DNA of 64,000 nt. Origin: Oceanicaulis sp. HLUCCA04. GTDB taxonomy: Bacteria > Pseudomonadota > Alphaproteobacteria > Caulobacterales > Maricaulaceae. The number at the start of each line of letters is the position of its first letter. Position 1 is the first letter of the stretch. The stretch spans positions 30,458 through 94,457 of the forward strand of contig LJSH01000002.1 in the NCBI GenBank assembly GCA_001314625.1. The letters run 5' to 3'. This document shows positions 41,570-50,956 of the stretch, in pieces. Under the pieces are notes generated by a model. The model was not told where the DNA came from. It did not search any database and saw nothing but the letters and a program-made list of their open reading frames with translations. Both the position numbers and the translations under genes were made by a program.

Positions 41570-42552
41570 TCGAGACCGAGCCGCCAAAGGAACAGGTACT
41601 GGTCGTCCATGAGGGCGATTTGCGCGCGACGGTGCGCATGATGGCGGCTGCGCGTCTGATCCGCGACCATCACCGCAAGGCCCGCATCACCTTCCTGACC
41701 ACCGCCGAGTATGAAGGTCTCGTCAAATATTGCCCGTATTTCAATGCGGTAGAGACAAGTCTTCATCAGACTGCGAAGAAGGGCTTTATCGAGCGGGTCA
41801 AGATGGCACGCGCGTCGAAATTCGATGTCGTCTATGATCTGTGCGGGTCTGAAGCGGCCCGCAAGCTGAAAGGCGCGATGCGCCTGTCGCGCGGACAGTG
41901 GATTGACTGCGCGCCGGATCCCAAATCGCCGGCACACCCGTCCGAGCAGATTGCCGAGCGTCTGGGCCATGCCGGCATTGGCCGCACTGGCTACCAGCTT
42001 GGCGAGGCGCCCCCGCCTCTGCTGGACTGGGTCGATTTTGTCGCCAAGCGTTCGCGCACGCTGGAGCCGGCCTATTTCGGCCTTCAGGGCCAGTATGCCC
42101 TGTTTGCGCCTGCCGGAGACGAGGCGCAGCCAGCCTTGCGCTGGCCAAAAGAGCGCTGGGCTTCGCTTGCGCACGCCTTGAAGGAAAAAGGCGTCGAGCC
42201 GGTGATCGCCGGTGGTCCGTCGGCCCGCGAGATCGGACGCTATATCGCTCATGTCACGCCCGGCGCGCGCGACCTGACGGGCCGGGCCAATCTGGTCCAG
42301 CTTGCCGGGCTGGGCCGTAAGGCCAGTTTTGCCTTCGGTGAAGATGTCGACCTTTTGCACTTGCTGGTGGCGGCAGGCTCACCTGCTGTAATGTTCCATC
42401 CCGGTGCTGAAGCGCCACACATGGCATCCCCGCGCGGTCCGGAAAGCGTAATTCTCATGCACGCGCCGACACTTGCGCAGATTTCGGTCGAAGAGGCCGT
42501 TCAGTCCATGCGTGTGGCCGGCGGGTTTGCCCGTAACCCGGAAGCGGCCTGA
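41566..42552 (+). CDS. Glycosyltransferase family 9 (heptosyltransferase-like)
   Basis: 328 residues. ADP-heptose:LPS heptosyltransferase fold: QVLVVHEGDLRATVRMMAAARLI at the N-terminus, FDVVYDLCGSEAARKL, then the Rossmann half with YALFAPAGDEAQPALRWPKERWASLAHAL and the donor loop LHLLVAAGSPAVMFHPGAEAPHM. Family 9 enzymes add heptose to lipid A-Kdo core. The acceptor here is not known. It is coupled to the GT4 gene by a 4-bp overlap, and infC follows after 145 bp. Confidence 0.85.
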   Translation: MIETEPPKEQVLVVHEGDLRATVRMMAAARLIRDHHRKARITFLTTAEYEGLVKYCPYFNAVETSLHQTAKKGFIERVKMARASKFDVVYDLCGSEAARKLKGAMRLSRGQWIDCAPDPKSPAHPSEQIAERLGHAGIGRTGYQLGEAPPPLLDWVDFVAKRSRTLEPAYFGLQGQYALFAPAGDEAQPALRWPKERWASLAHALKEKGVEPVIAGGPSAREIGRYIAHVTPGARDLTGRANLVQLAGLGRKASFAFGEDVDLLHLLVAAGSPAVMFHPGAEAPHMASPRGPESVILMHAPTLAQISVEEAVQSMRVAGGFARNPEAA

Positions 42553-42697
42553 ATGTCTTGATTTTACCAGCCATCCCGCGATATGCGCTTGCATCGAAAG
42601 CGCGCATGTGCGCGTTGACCCGTGTTGAGAGTTTTGTTTGCCGGGAGAGGGAGCATGTACCGGCTCCCCGGTCCGGTGCTGTAACAGGAGAAGACGC

Positions 42698-43237
42698 ATA
42701 GCCCGACGCCCCCACGCCGCGCCACCTGCCAAGAAGGACGGTCCGCGCACCAATGGAGATATCCGCGTTTCGCGGGTGCTTCTGATTGACGAAAATGGCG
42801 AGAAGCAAGGTGAGATGCCTATTGAGGCCGCGCTGGAAGCGGCTGCCGAGGCAGGCCTTGACCTGATCGAGGTGTCACCGAACGCCAACCCGCCGGTCTG
42901 CAAGCTGGCCGATTACGGCAAGCTCAAGTTTCAGGAGCAGAAGAAAAAGGCGGAAGCCCGCAAGAAGCAGAAGACGCAGGATATCAAAGAGATAAAGATG
43001 CGTCCCAATATCGATACGCACGATTACGAGGTGAAAACCAAATCGATGCGCCGCTTCTTCGAAGATGGCGACAAGGTGAAAATCACTTTGCGCTTCCGTG
43101 GCCGGGAAATGGCGCACCAGGATCGCGGCATGATCATTTTCGATCGCGTGAAGGCCGATTTTGGTGATATCGCCAAGGTGGAGTTTGAGCCCAAACTCGA
43201 AGGCCGCCAGATGATCATGGTGATGGCGCCGCGCTAG
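42698..43237 (+). CDS. infC: Translation initiation factor IF-3 (ATA start codon)
   Basis: 179 residues. Start is ATA at 42698, preceded by AACAGGAG with good spacing; no ATG, GTG or TTG gives a sensible N-terminus with a Shine-Dalgarno. N-terminal domain [25 protein letters not shown] and [16 protein letters not shown]; the linker is lysine-rich; C-terminal domain [45 protein letters not shown]-3 rejects non-AUG starts, so an AUA start (AUU in E. coli) gives autorepression. A strong terminator follows. Confidence 0.95.
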   Translation: MARRPHAAPPAKKDGPRTNGDIRVSRVLLIDENGEKQGEMPIEAALEAAAEAGLDLIEVSPNANPPVCKLADYGKLKFQEQKKKAEARKKQKTQDIKEIKMRPNIDTHDYEVKTKSMRRFFEDGDKVKITLRFRGREMAHQDRGMIIFDRVKADFGDIAKVEFEPKLEGRQMIMVMAPR

Positions 43238-43262
43238 GGCGCGTGCCTGTCCAATCCTTATC

Positions 43263-43300
43263 AAAAAGGCCGGTGGCGTTCAGGCGCTGCCGGCCTTTTT
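43263..43300 (+). terminator. Rho-independent terminator after infC
   Basis: AAAAAGGCCGG (43263-43273) pairs with CCGGCCTTTTT (43290-43300); an inner GCG/CGC extends the stem. The five-T tract directly follows the GC stem. It starts 25 bp after the infC stop and may act in both directions. Confidence 0.93.
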
Positions 43301-43332
43301 GCGTTCAGAAGGCTTGGACATTGCGAATTTGA

Positions 43333-43366
43333 ACTCTAGGCACCGGCAGGGATTTGCGCCTAGAGT
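43333..43366. promoter_or_regulatory. 9-bp inverted repeat upstream of the four-repeat protein gene
   Basis: ACTCTAGGC (43333-43341) and its exact complement GCCTAGAGT (43358-43366) are separated by 16 bp, 47 bp before the start of the secreted repeat-protein gene. It could be an operator for a dimeric repressor or a 5'-leader hairpin. It is too far from a T-tract to be a terminator. Confidence 0.45.
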
Positions 43367-43413
43367 CCGGCCCGTATTGCATGTCCGGTATCGGTCATCT
43401 CAGGGGGACTTCC

Positions 43414-45186
43414 ATGAAAAATGTCGTATCGCTAAGCGTGCTGGCAGCGGCCATCGCTGCACCGGGTGTCTGGGCCCAGACGCCGGCCGGCGCTGTTGAG
43501 GCCCGCCATGGCGCCGTAACGCTGTCGGCAGGCTTTCCCGACGATCCGCGCACATTCGCCGTGCAGGCGGGCGGTGCGATGCCCGCTTACCGGCTCGGTG
43601 GCGACGGGTGCGCAGGGTTCGTGACGCAGGCGCCGACCTTTGCACTGACCTATGAGGATGCCGGGGATGTGTTTGACCTGTTCCTCTCGGCCGCATCCGA
43701 GGCGGACACCACCATGGCCGTGCGCACGCCCGCCGGGGCGTGGCTGTGTGATGATGATGGCGGCGCTGGCGGCTTCAACCCCGGCATTACCGTGGAAAGC
43801 CCGGATAACGGCCAATACCAGATCTGGGTAGGCACGTATGCGCCCGGTCAAGGCTATCCCGAGACAGCCCTGCACATTTCCGAGCTGGCCTATTCTGACG
43901 CCAACCCGTTCGTCCGCACCGTCAATGCCGAGGCAGAGGCCGGTACGGCGCTCTCGCTGCGCGCCGGCTTCCGCGATGACCCGGCCAGCATTGAGGTTTC
44001 CCAAGGCGGCAGCGTGCGCCTCGGCCCGCTTGGTACAAGCTGTGTGGGCTTTGCCGATGAAGCCCCGGCGGCCCGCCTCAGCTACCGTGCCGGGCGATAC
44101 CGGCTTTACATCTCAACCGAAAGCGAGCGCGATGGCACCATTGCCGTGCGCGCGCCTGATGGCAGCTGGCATTGCGATGATGATGGTGCCCGTGATTTCA
44201 ACCCGGGTGTGGTTTTCAGCGAGCCAGCCTCAGGCGACTATCTCATCTGGGCGGGCACCTATGACGAATCCGAAGCCGGAACCGCCATGTTGCACATCTC
44301 CGAAGTCGGGTATGCCGGGATCGACAATTCCGTTGATGTTTCGGCCGATCCGGTACATGGCCAGGTGCGCCTGTCTGACGGCTTCTCGCCCAATCCCTTT
44401 AGCGCGCAAGTGCAATCGGGCGGGCCTGTCGAGGCTGAGCTTGCCTTGTCCGGCCACACCATCGTTGACGGGCTCTGCTATGGCAATGTGACGCGCGCGC
44501 CCAGTTTTCGCCTGACCTGGAATGGCGCGGGCGAGCCGCTTTACATTTCCACGGCAAGCGAAAGCGACACGGTTCTGCTCGTCAACGCCCCCGATGGCGG
44601 CTGGTGGTGCAATGATGACGCTGCAGGCGATCTCAATGCCGGCATCGTAATCGAAGACGCGCCTGCGGGTGTCTACGACATCTATGTCGGCGCATTCCAG
44701 CCTGAAACCGCGCCTGCTGATCTCTTCATCTCGCAAACCGGATTCGGGGCCGAGGCCGTATCAATGCGCGCCGACCCGTCGCTGGAGCCGCGTCACGGCG
44801 CTTTCACGCTGGACCCAGCTGAGTACGCCCTGCCTTACGAACAGGAAGTCGAGGCGGGGGGGCCTTTGCGCGCCTATCAGGCCGGGTTCAACACGACCGA
44901 TTACTGCGTCGGCTATGTCACCCGCGAGCCCAGTCTTGTGATCAACTGGGCCCCTGCGGAGCCAGCCCCGTTTACGATCTATACCGATGCCGAACGCGAC
45001 ACGACGCTGGCCATTCAGCTACCCGATGGCAGCTGGCGCTGCGATGATGACGGTTCAGTGGGCGTCAATGCCGGTCTCAGCTTTGCTGACGGCGCGCCGG
45101 GCCTCTACCGGGTCTATGCGGGCACTTACGGATCGCAAGCCGGTGCGGCCCGCGTGATCGTCGCCGAAGGCGAAGCACCGCGCTAG
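43414..45186 (+). CDS. Secreted protein with four tandem disulfide-paired repeats (unassigned)
   Basis: 590 residues with a signal peptide (APGVWAQ, cut near 22). Four similar units follow at about 31-160, 173-300, 312-444 and 458-586. Each starts with [10 protein letters not shown]- or HGAFTL-type words, has one Cys about 36-43 residues in, then (A/T)PDGSWxCDDDG with the second Cys, then G-x-Y-x-(I/V)-(W/Y)-(V/A)-G-T-Y. Cys pairs: 66/112, 210/254, 355/399, 498/543, spacing 44-46. The Asp-rich D-D-D-G turns may bind Ca2+. Units recall PPC-like beta-sandwiches, but I recognise no named family. AGGGGG precedes the ATG. Confidence 0.75.
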   Translation: MKNVVSLSVLAAAIAAPGVWAQTPAGAVEARHGAVTLSAGFPDDPRTFAVQAGGAMPAYRLGGDGCAGFVTQAPTFALTYEDAGDVFDLFLSAASEADTTMAVRTPAGAWLCDDDGGAGGFNPGITVESPDNGQYQIWVGTYAPGQGYPETALHISELAYSDANPFVRTVNAEAEAGTALSLRAGFRDDPASIEVSQGGSVRLGPLGTSCVGFADEAPAARLSYRAGRYRLYISTESERDGTIAVRAPDGSWHCDDDGARDFNPGVVFSEPASGDYLIWAGTYDESEAGTAMLHISEVGYAGIDNSVDVSADPVHGQVRLSDGFSPNPFSAQVQSGGPVEAELALSGHTIVDGLCYGNVTRAPSFRLTWNGAGEPLYISTASESDTVLLVNAPDGGWWCNDDAAGDLNAGIVIEDAPAGVYDIYVGAFQPETAPADLFISQTGFGAEAVSMRADPSLEPRHGAFTLDPAEYALPYEQEVEAGGPLRAYQAGFNTTDYCVGYVTREPSLVINWAPAEPAPFTIYTDAERDTTLAIQLPDGSWRCDDDGSVGVNAGLSFADGAPGLYRVYAGTYGSQAGAARVIVAEGEAPR

Positions 45187-45208
45187 GCCCGCGTCCGCGT
45201 GCGATTTG

Positions 45209-45241
45209 GAGGCGCGAAGCCCTTGCGTTTCGCGCCTCTTT
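45209..45241 (+). terminator. Terminator after the four-repeat protein gene
   Basis: GAGGCGCGAA (45209-45218) pairs with TTCGCGCCTC (45229-45238) over a 10-nt loop, followed by TTT. It lies 22 bp after the stop codon. Confidence 0.75.
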
Positions 45242-45250
45242 GCGTATAAC
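45223..45250 (+). promoter_or_regulatory. Candidate promoter for rpmI-rplT
   Basis: TTGCGT (45223-45228) and TATAAC (45245-45250) are 16 bp apart and about 100 bp before rpmI. They overlap the terminator of the preceding gene. No L20-operator pseudoknot was recognised in the remaining leader. Confidence 0.4.
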
Positions 45251-45352
45251 CACGCGCTCTTTAGTCCGGTTGGTCAGGCCCACGACATGCCTGTCAGCCG
45301 TTTACCGGCTCGCTGCGCGCCCGGCGTGCGGCACCCATATCAGGAGACCGAA

Positions 45353-45556
45353 ATGTCGAAACTGAAGACCAAAAGCGGCGCCAAGAAGCGCTTCAAGGTG
45401 ACTGCGACCGGCAAAGTGCTGGCCGCCCAATCCGGCAAACGTCACGGCATGATCAAGCGGACGCCCAAGCAGATCCGCAACAAGCGCGGTACCGACACAT
45501 TGTCGGCGCCCGACGCGAAGATCGTGAAACAGCACTACCTGCCCTACAGCCGCTAA
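45353..45556 (+). CDS. rpmI: 50S ribosomal protein L35
   Basis: 67 residues. [20 protein letters not shown] at the N-terminus and [17 protein letters not shown] in the middle are the L35 signatures; basic throughout. The ATG at 45353 has CAGGAG 10 bp upstream. rplT follows after 42 bp as in nearly all bacteria. In E. coli infC, rpmI and rplT are one operon; here infC is 2.1 kb away with the repeat-protein gene in between. Confidence 0.97.
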   Translation: MSKLKTKSGAKKRFKVTATGKVLAAQSGKRHGMIKRTPKQIRNKRGTDTLSAPDAKIVKQHYLPYSR

Positions 45557-45598
45557 GGCCTGGCCGGTACACACCGAACGTTTTAAAGGACTTATACC

Positions 45599-45958
45599 AT
45601 GTCACGCGTCTCTGCAGGACCCGCTTCCCACGCCCGTCACCGCAAGGTGATCAAGGCTGCCAAAGGCTATTATGGCCGCCGCAAGAACACATTCCGCGCC
45701 GCCAATCAGGCCGTGGAAAAAGCCGGCCAGTACGCTTACCGCGACCGCCGCGTCAAGAAGCGCAATTTCCGCTCTTTGTGGATCCAGCGCATCAACGCCG
45801 CTGCCCGCCTCAATGACCTCACCTATGCCTCGTTTATGAACGGGCTCAAGAAGGCCGGTATCGAGCTTGACCGCAAGGTGCTCTCCGATATCGCCATTCG
45901 TGAGCCCGAAGCCTTCACCGCCCTGGCTGACCAGGCGCGCACGGCTCTCGAGGCGTAA
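45599..45958 (+). CDS. rplT: 50S ribosomal protein L20
   Basis: 119 residues. N-terminal [60 protein letters not shown]-type sequence is split here by motif words [19 protein letters not shown] and WIQRINAA, all diagnostic. L20 is an assembly-initiating 23S rRNA binder. AAAGGA stands before the ATG. A strong terminator follows, then pheST. Confidence 0.97.
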   Translation: MSRVSAGPASHARHRKVIKAAKGYYGRRKNTFRAANQAVEKAGQYAYRDRRVKKRNFRSLWIQRINAAARLNDLTYASFMNGLKKAGIELDRKVLSDIAIREPEAFTALADQARTALEA

Positions 45959-45998
45959 GGGACGATCCGGGCTGACTGACAGCCCGTCAAGGATCAGG

Positions 45999-46032
45999 AA
46001 AGCCCGCCCGCGAGCCCCGCAGGCGGGCTTTT
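45999..46032 (+). terminator. Rho-independent terminator after rplT
   Basis: AAAGCCCGCC (45999-46008) pairs with GGCGGGCTTT (46022-46031), 10 bp, 13-nt loop, T-tract TTTT. It lies about 40 bp after the rplT stop, separating rpmI-rplT from pheST. Confidence 0.9.
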
Positions 46033-46120
46033 GTCTGTCGGCCTCCAGCCAGTGTTTGAACCGGTCCGCCAAAAGGGTCTAAGACCTCACGGACTCCCCT
46101 CACCTGAAATGAGATGCGTG

Positions 46121-47203
46121 ATGACGACACCTGATGACCTTGCTGCGCTGGAAGCGCGCTACACGGCGGCGATAGGGGCTGCCGGTGATCTTGCCGCTCT
46201 GGACGAGGTGCGCGTTGCCGCGCTTGGCAAGAAGGGCGAGCTGAGCCTCAAAATGCGCGATCTTGGCGGTATGAGCCCGGAGGAGCGCAAGGTGTTCGGC
46301 CCCGCGCTCAACGGGCTGAAAGACCGGCTCACACAGGCAATCGACGCAAAGAAAACAGCCCTTGAGGCCGACGCTCTCAATGCCGCGCTCAGCACCGAGC
46401 GCGTCGACATCACCCTGCCCGCGCCGCGCGAGCCGAAAGGCTCGCTGCATCCGGTCAGCCAGGTCATGGAAGAGCTGGCGGTCATCTTCGCAGATATGGG
46501 CTTTGCGGTTGCCGAAGGTCCGGACGTGGAAGATGATTTTCACAATTTCACCGCGCTGAACTTCCCCGCGGACCATCCCGCGCGCGATACCCATGACACC
46601 TTCTTCATGGAGGCGGGCGAGGATGGAACGGCCAAGCTCTTGCGAACCCATACCTCGCCGGTGCAGATCCGCACGCTGATGAACTCAGAGCCGCCGGTGC
46701 GCATTATCGCACCGGGCCGGGTCTATCGCTGCGACTGGGACCAGACCCATACGCCCATGTTTCACCAGGTCGAGGGGCTGGTGATCGACAAGGACACCCA
46801 TATGGGTCACTTGAAAGGCTGCCTGATCGACTTCATCGCGGCCTTTTTCGAGACCGACGAGGTGGAGGTGCGCTTCCGCCCCCACCATTTCCCCTTCACC
46901 GAGCCCAGCGCGGAAATGGATGTGCGCTATGAGCGTGTCGGCGATGCCGTAAAGGTCGGCTCCGGCGATAAATGGCTGGAGATTCTCGGCTGCGGCATGG
47001 TGCATCCCAATGTCATCAGGGCGTGCGGGCTGGATCCGGATGTCTATCAGGGATTTGCCTTCGGCATGGGCGTGGACCGGCTCGCAATGCTCAAATACGG
47101 GATGAGCGATCTGCGGCCCTTCTTTGAGCCGGACCCGCGCTGGCTTTCCCATTATGGATTCTCGCCGCTATTGCAGGCCAATCTCGCGACCGGACTGAGC
47201 TAG
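46121..47203 (+). CDS. pheS: Phenylalanyl-tRNA synthetase alpha subunit
   Basis: 360 residues from the ATG at 46121. The N-terminal coiled coil ([36 protein letters not shown]) precedes the class II core: motif 1 [21 protein letters not shown], motif 2 [23 protein letters not shown] and motif 3 [18 protein letters not shown]. It charges tRNA-Phe with PheT as an alpha2-beta2 tetramer. An ATG at 46109 is a possible alternative start. pheT follows after 12 bp. Confidence 0.97.
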   Translation: MTTPDDLAALEARYTAAIGAAGDLAALDEVRVAALGKKGELSLKMRDLGGMSPEERKVFGPALNGLKDRLTQAIDAKKTALEADALNAALSTERVDITLPAPREPKGSLHPVSQVMEELAVIFADMGFAVAEGPDVEDDFHNFTALNFPADHPARDTHDTFFMEAGEDGTAKLLRTHTSPVQIRTLMNSEPPVRIIAPGRVYRCDWDQTHTPMFHQVEGLVIDKDTHMGHLKGCLIDFIAAFFETDEVEVRFRPHHFPFTEPSAEMDVRYERVGDAVKVGSGDKWLEILGCGMVHPNVIRACGLDPDVYQGFAFGMGVDRLAMLKYGMSDLRPFFEPDPRWLSHYGFSPLLQANLATGLS

Positions 47204-47215
47204 GAGACTGCACCG

Positions 47216-49609
47216 ATGAAATTCACCCTCTCCTGGCTCAAGGACCATCTTGAGACCGACAAAAGCCTCACCGAAATCGCCGATGCGATGACGATGGCAG
47301 GGCTCGAGATCGAGCATATCGACAATCCGGCCGACAGGCTGGCCGCGTTCACCGTGGCTCATGTGAAAGCTGCCGAGCCGCACCCCGACGCGGACAAGCT
47401 GCGCGTCTGCACCGTTGAAACGGTGGATGGCGTCAAGCAGATCGTCTGCGGCGCGCCCAATGCGCGCGCCGGCATGACGGCGATCTATGCGCCGCTGGGC
47501 GCGTATATTCCAGGCCTCGATTTCGCTCTGGATGCGAAACCGCGCAAGATCCGCGGCGTGGAAAGCCATGGCATGCTGTGCTCCACCAAGGAGCTCGAAG
47601 CGGGCGAGGACCATGACGGCATTGCCGATTTGAAGGGCGACTGGCCCGTGGGTACGCCCGCCGCCGAGGCGCTGGGCTTCAATGATCCCGTCATCGATTT
47701 CGAGGTAACCCCGAACCGGCCTGACTGGCTGGGCGTGCACGGCATCGCGCGTGATCTTGCTGCCGCCGGTGTCGGCACGTTCAAGGACGCTGAAATCGAA
47801 CCGGTAAAGGGCACATTCCCCTGCCCGGTGACCATCGAGACCGCCTGGCCGGAGGCCTGCCCCGTATTTGCGGGCCGGGTGGTGAAGGGCGTCAGGAACG
47901 GCCCCTCGCCTGACTGGCTGCAAAAGCGCCTGAAAGCCATCGGCCTTCGCCCCATCAACACGCTGGTCGACATCACCAATCTGATCTCGGTAGAGCGGGC
48001 CCGCCCGCTGCACGTCTATGATCTTTCCAAGATTGGCACGACCATTCGTGCGCGCATGGGTCATGGCGAGGCCGACCGCTTCGAAGCGCTGGACGGACGC
48101 GAGTATGACCCGCAGTCACACCATTGCGTGATCGCCGATGACACAAGGTGTCTCGGCCTCGGCGGCATTATGGGCGGGGAATATTCCGGCTGCACGGGTA
48201 CTACCACGGACGTGTTCATCGAAAGCGCCTGGTTCGAGCCCTCCAATATCCGCACGACCGGTCGTGAAACAGGTATTGTATCGGATGCACGCTATCGCTT
48301 CGAGCGGGGTGTGGACACCGGCTCGGTTTTGCCGGGTCTCGAACTCGCCACCCGCCTGATCCTTGATCTGTGTGGGGGTGCGGCGTCTGAAGTGTATGTC
48401 GCGGGCGAAGTGCCTGCCGAGCCGGCTTCGATAGCCTTTGACCCGGTGCGGGTGGGCCGTCTGACCGGGCTTGATATGTCACATGACCGCATTGCCAGCA
48501 TTCTTGGCGCGCTGGGCTTCGGGGTGGACCGTTCCAGCCCTGTCTGGAGCGTATCAGTGCCAAGCTGGCGGCGAGATTGTACGCAAGCGGCCGATCTGAT
48601 CGAGGAAGTGGCGCGCATTGAGGGCTATGACCGCCTGCCGGCCACCAGCCTGAAACGTCCTGCCGGACGGTTCGAGGCGCCAGCCACGCCGATGCAGAAC
48701 CGCGTGCGCGCCGCGCGCCGGGCGGCCGCAAACCGGGGCTACCAGGAAGCGGTGACGTGGTCCTTCTGTCATGAGGATGAGGCCGTGCTGTTCGGTGGAC
48801 ACGGGGCGGGCCTGAAACTGGCCAATCCGATCTCGTCAGAGCTCAATGTGATGCGCCCGTCTTCGCTGATCCATCTGCTCACGGCCTTGCAGAAGAGCCT
48901 AGACAAGGGCCTCGAAGACCCGCGCTATTTTGAAGCCGGGCCGATCTATCTCGATGACTCCCCGACTGGCCAACGAACGGTCGTATCAACAGTGCGGCAA
49001 GCCGATGCCGTGCGGGACTGGAAAGGCGGCACGCAGCCGGACGTGTTTGATGCCAAGGCCGATGCGCTGGCCCTGCTGGAGGCTGCCGGTGCGCCGGTGG
49101 CCAATCTGCAGGCCGCCCCCGAGGCGCGTGACTGGTGGCATCCCGGACGCTCTGGCGTCCTGCGCCTGGGTCCAAAAAACGTGCTGGCTGAATTTGGCGA
49201 GATTCATCCCGGCGTATTGAAGGCGCTGGGCGTCGAGGGGCGCGTCCTCGCGGCCGAGATTTTTCTCGATGCCATTCCCGCATCCAAGGCGAAGGCTCTC
49301 AAATCGCGCCCGGCGCTGGCTTTGAGCGATCTGATGCCGGTACGGCGCGATTTTGCCTTCCTGATGCCGGAGGAGGCCGCGGCAGGCGATCTCATCCGTG
49401 CGGTGGCCGGCGCCGACAAGCAGATGGTATCCGGCGTCACCCTGTTTGACCGCTATGTCGGCAAAGGCGTGCCCGAGGGCCATGTCTCGCTGGCGCTGGA
49501 AGTTACGTTGCAGCCGCACGGCAAGACTCTCACCGATGCCGAGATCGAGGCGGTATCCAGCCGAATCGTCTCAGCGGCAGAAAAGCAGGGTGCAAGGCTG
49601 AGAGGCTGA
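47216..49609 (+). CDS. pheT: Phenylalanyl-tRNA synthetase beta subunit
   Basis: 797 residues, full length. N-terminal MKFTLSWLKDHLETDKSL, the tRNA-binding OB domain (HPDADKLRVCTVETVDG, about 55-150), B3/B4 editing domain (about 210-380, with RPINTLVDITNLI), B5 domain and the C-terminal ferredoxin-like anticodon-binding domain ending DAEIEAVSSRIVSAAEKQGARLRG. Editing removes mischarged Tyr. The stop abuts a TTG start of the next gene. Confidence 0.97.
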   Translation: MKFTLSWLKDHLETDKSLTEIADAMTMAGLEIEHIDNPADRLAAFTVAHVKAAEPHPDADKLRVCTVETVDGVKQIVCGAPNARAGMTAIYAPLGAYIPGLDFALDAKPRKIRGVESHGMLCSTKELEAGEDHDGIADLKGDWPVGTPAAEALGFNDPVIDFEVTPNRPDWLGVHGIARDLAAAGVGTFKDAEIEPVKGTFPCPVTIETAWPEACPVFAGRVVKGVRNGPSPDWLQKRLKAIGLRPINTLVDITNLISVERARPLHVYDLSKIGTTIRARMGHGEADRFEALDGREYDPQSHHCVIADDTRCLGLGGIMGGEYSGCTGTTTDVFIESAWFEPSNIRTTGRETGIVSDARYRFERGVDTGSVLPGLELATRLILDLCGGAASEVYVAGEVPAEPASIAFDPVRVGRLTGLDMSHDRIASILGALGFGVDRSSPVWSVSVPSWRRDCTQAADLIEEVARIEGYDRLPATSLKRPAGRFEAPATPMQNRVRAARRAAANRGYQEAVTWSFCHEDEAVLFGGHGAGLKLANPISSELNVMRPSSLIHLLTALQKSLDKGLEDPRYFEAGPIYLDDSPTGQRTVVSTVRQADAVRDWKGGTQPDVFDAKADALALLEAAGAPVANLQAAPEARDWWHPGRSGVLRLGPKNVLAEFGEIHPGVLKALGVEGRVLAAEIFLDAIPASKAKALKSRPALALSDLMPVRRDFAFLMPEEAAAGDLIRAVAGADKQMVSGVTLFDRYVGKGVPEGHVSLALEVTLQPHGKTLTDAEIEAVSSRIVSAAEKQGARLRG

Positions 49610-50956
49610 TTGGCAGATCCGGGCACATTCGCCGACAAGGCTGCAAAGCCGGTCTATGACCTCCTCCATGACGAGGATGCGGGGCGGATGTGCGCGGACA
49701 TTCCCGAGGCCGCCTGCGCGCACCAGCCGCGCAATTTCGTCATCTCGGCTCTGGCGCTGTCGCTGACCAAGACCGGCGACCGGCTGATGGACCCCAAGAT
49801 TGTCCTCGCCTGGATGGTCACGGCGCTGGGTGCTCCGGCAGCGATCATCGGCCTTTTATCGCCTGTCCGCGAGGCGCTGGCCCTCCTGCCACAACTCTTC
49901 ATCGCCCGTATCATCCGCCAGCGTCCGCGCCGCAAATTCTTCTGGTCGCTGGGCTCTGCCGGACAGGCCGCGGCGCTTGTGCTGATGGCCTTTTGCGCAG
50001 GTCTGCTTCAAGGGTGGCCGCTGGGTTTGGGCGTGCTGGCGTCGCTGGCCCTGTTCGCGCTCAGCCGGGGTGTCTCCTCGGTCTCCTACAAGGATGTGCT
50101 GGGTAAAACGGTGGCAAAGTCCCGGCGCGGCGCGGTCGCCGGATACGCGGCCAGCATTGGCGGAATTGCTGCCAGCGCGCTGGGCGTCTGGCTGATGGTG
50201 CGCCAGGCCAATGGCAACGACCCGGGCGCGGCGTTCTTTGCGGGAATATTGCTGGCGGCCGCTTGTCTCTGGTTGCTGGCGGCAGCGCTCTACCTGCTTC
50301 TGGCCGAAGCACCCGGCTCCACGACAGGCGGTGCCAACGCCTTTGACGCTGTGCGCGAGCAATTGGCGCTGGTGTGGAAGGCGCCGGATCTGCGTGACTT
50401 CCTGATCGTGCGGGCCCTGCTCATCTCCACGGCGCTGGCCACCCCCTTCTATGTCGCCATTGCGCAAGGCCAGACGGGCGCGGACCTGTCCGGTCTGGGT
50501 GGATTCCTGCTCGCGGGCGCACTGGCAAGTGTGGCGGGTGGATGGGTCTGGGGGCGGGCAGCGGACGCTTCCAGCCGGCTTGTGATGGCGGCTGCGGGTT
50601 TGCTGGCGGCTCTTGTGGCCGCCTTGGTGCTGGTGGTGCTGTTACTGGATCTGCCGCTATCGTCCAGCCCGGCCTTTTTCATCGGCGCGGTCTTCCTGCT
50701 GGCACTGGCCCATGAGGGCGTCCGGCTCGGACGGTCGACCTATCTGGTCGATCTGGCGACCGAAAAGACCCGCGCCAGCTATACAGCCGTGTCCAATTCT
50801 GTGATCGGCGTATTGTTGATGATGATGGGCGCAATCGCCGGGGCCGCGTTCAGTTTCGGCGCTCCGTACGCGCTGGCAGCGCTGGGCGTGTGCAGCCTTG
50901 CCGCCAGCATCATGGCGGTGCGCCTGAAGCCTGTCTCTGGGACGCAGGAGCGCTAG
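49610..50956 (+). CDS. Major facilitator superfamily membrane protein
   Basis: 448 residues with about 11-12 hydrophobic helices. A charged cytoplasmic N-terminus of about 40 residues leads into helix 1 (FVISALALSLTKTGDRL). Loop 2-3 carries IARIIRQRPRRKFFW, in the place of the MFS loop motif, and the second half repeats the pattern (GGWVWGRAADASSRLVMAAAGLLAAL, then VRLGRSTYLVDL). Substrate unknown. The start is probably TTG at 49610, directly behind the pheT stop, with GAGAGG just upstream, implying coupling. It converges on eipA, overlapping by 4 bp. Confidence 0.75.
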   Translation: MADPGTFADKAAKPVYDLLHDEDAGRMCADIPEAACAHQPRNFVISALALSLTKTGDRLMDPKIVLAWMVTALGAPAAIIGLLSPVREALALLPQLFIARIIRQRPRRKFFWSLGSAGQAAALVLMAFCAGLLQGWPLGLGVLASLALFALSRGVSSVSYKDVLGKTVAKSRRGAVAGYAASIGGIAASALGVWLMVRQANGNDPGAAFFAGILLAAACLWLLAAALYLLLAEAPGSTTGGANAFDAVREQLALVWKAPDLRDFLIVRALLISTALATPFYVAIAQGQTGADLSGLGGFLLAGALASVAGGWVWGRAADASSRLVMAAAGLLAALVAALVLVVLLLDLPLSSSPAFFIGAVFLLALAHEGVRLGRSTYLVDLATEKTRASYTAVSNSVIGVLLMMMGAIAGAAFSFGAPYALAALGVCSLAASIMAVRLKPVSGTQER

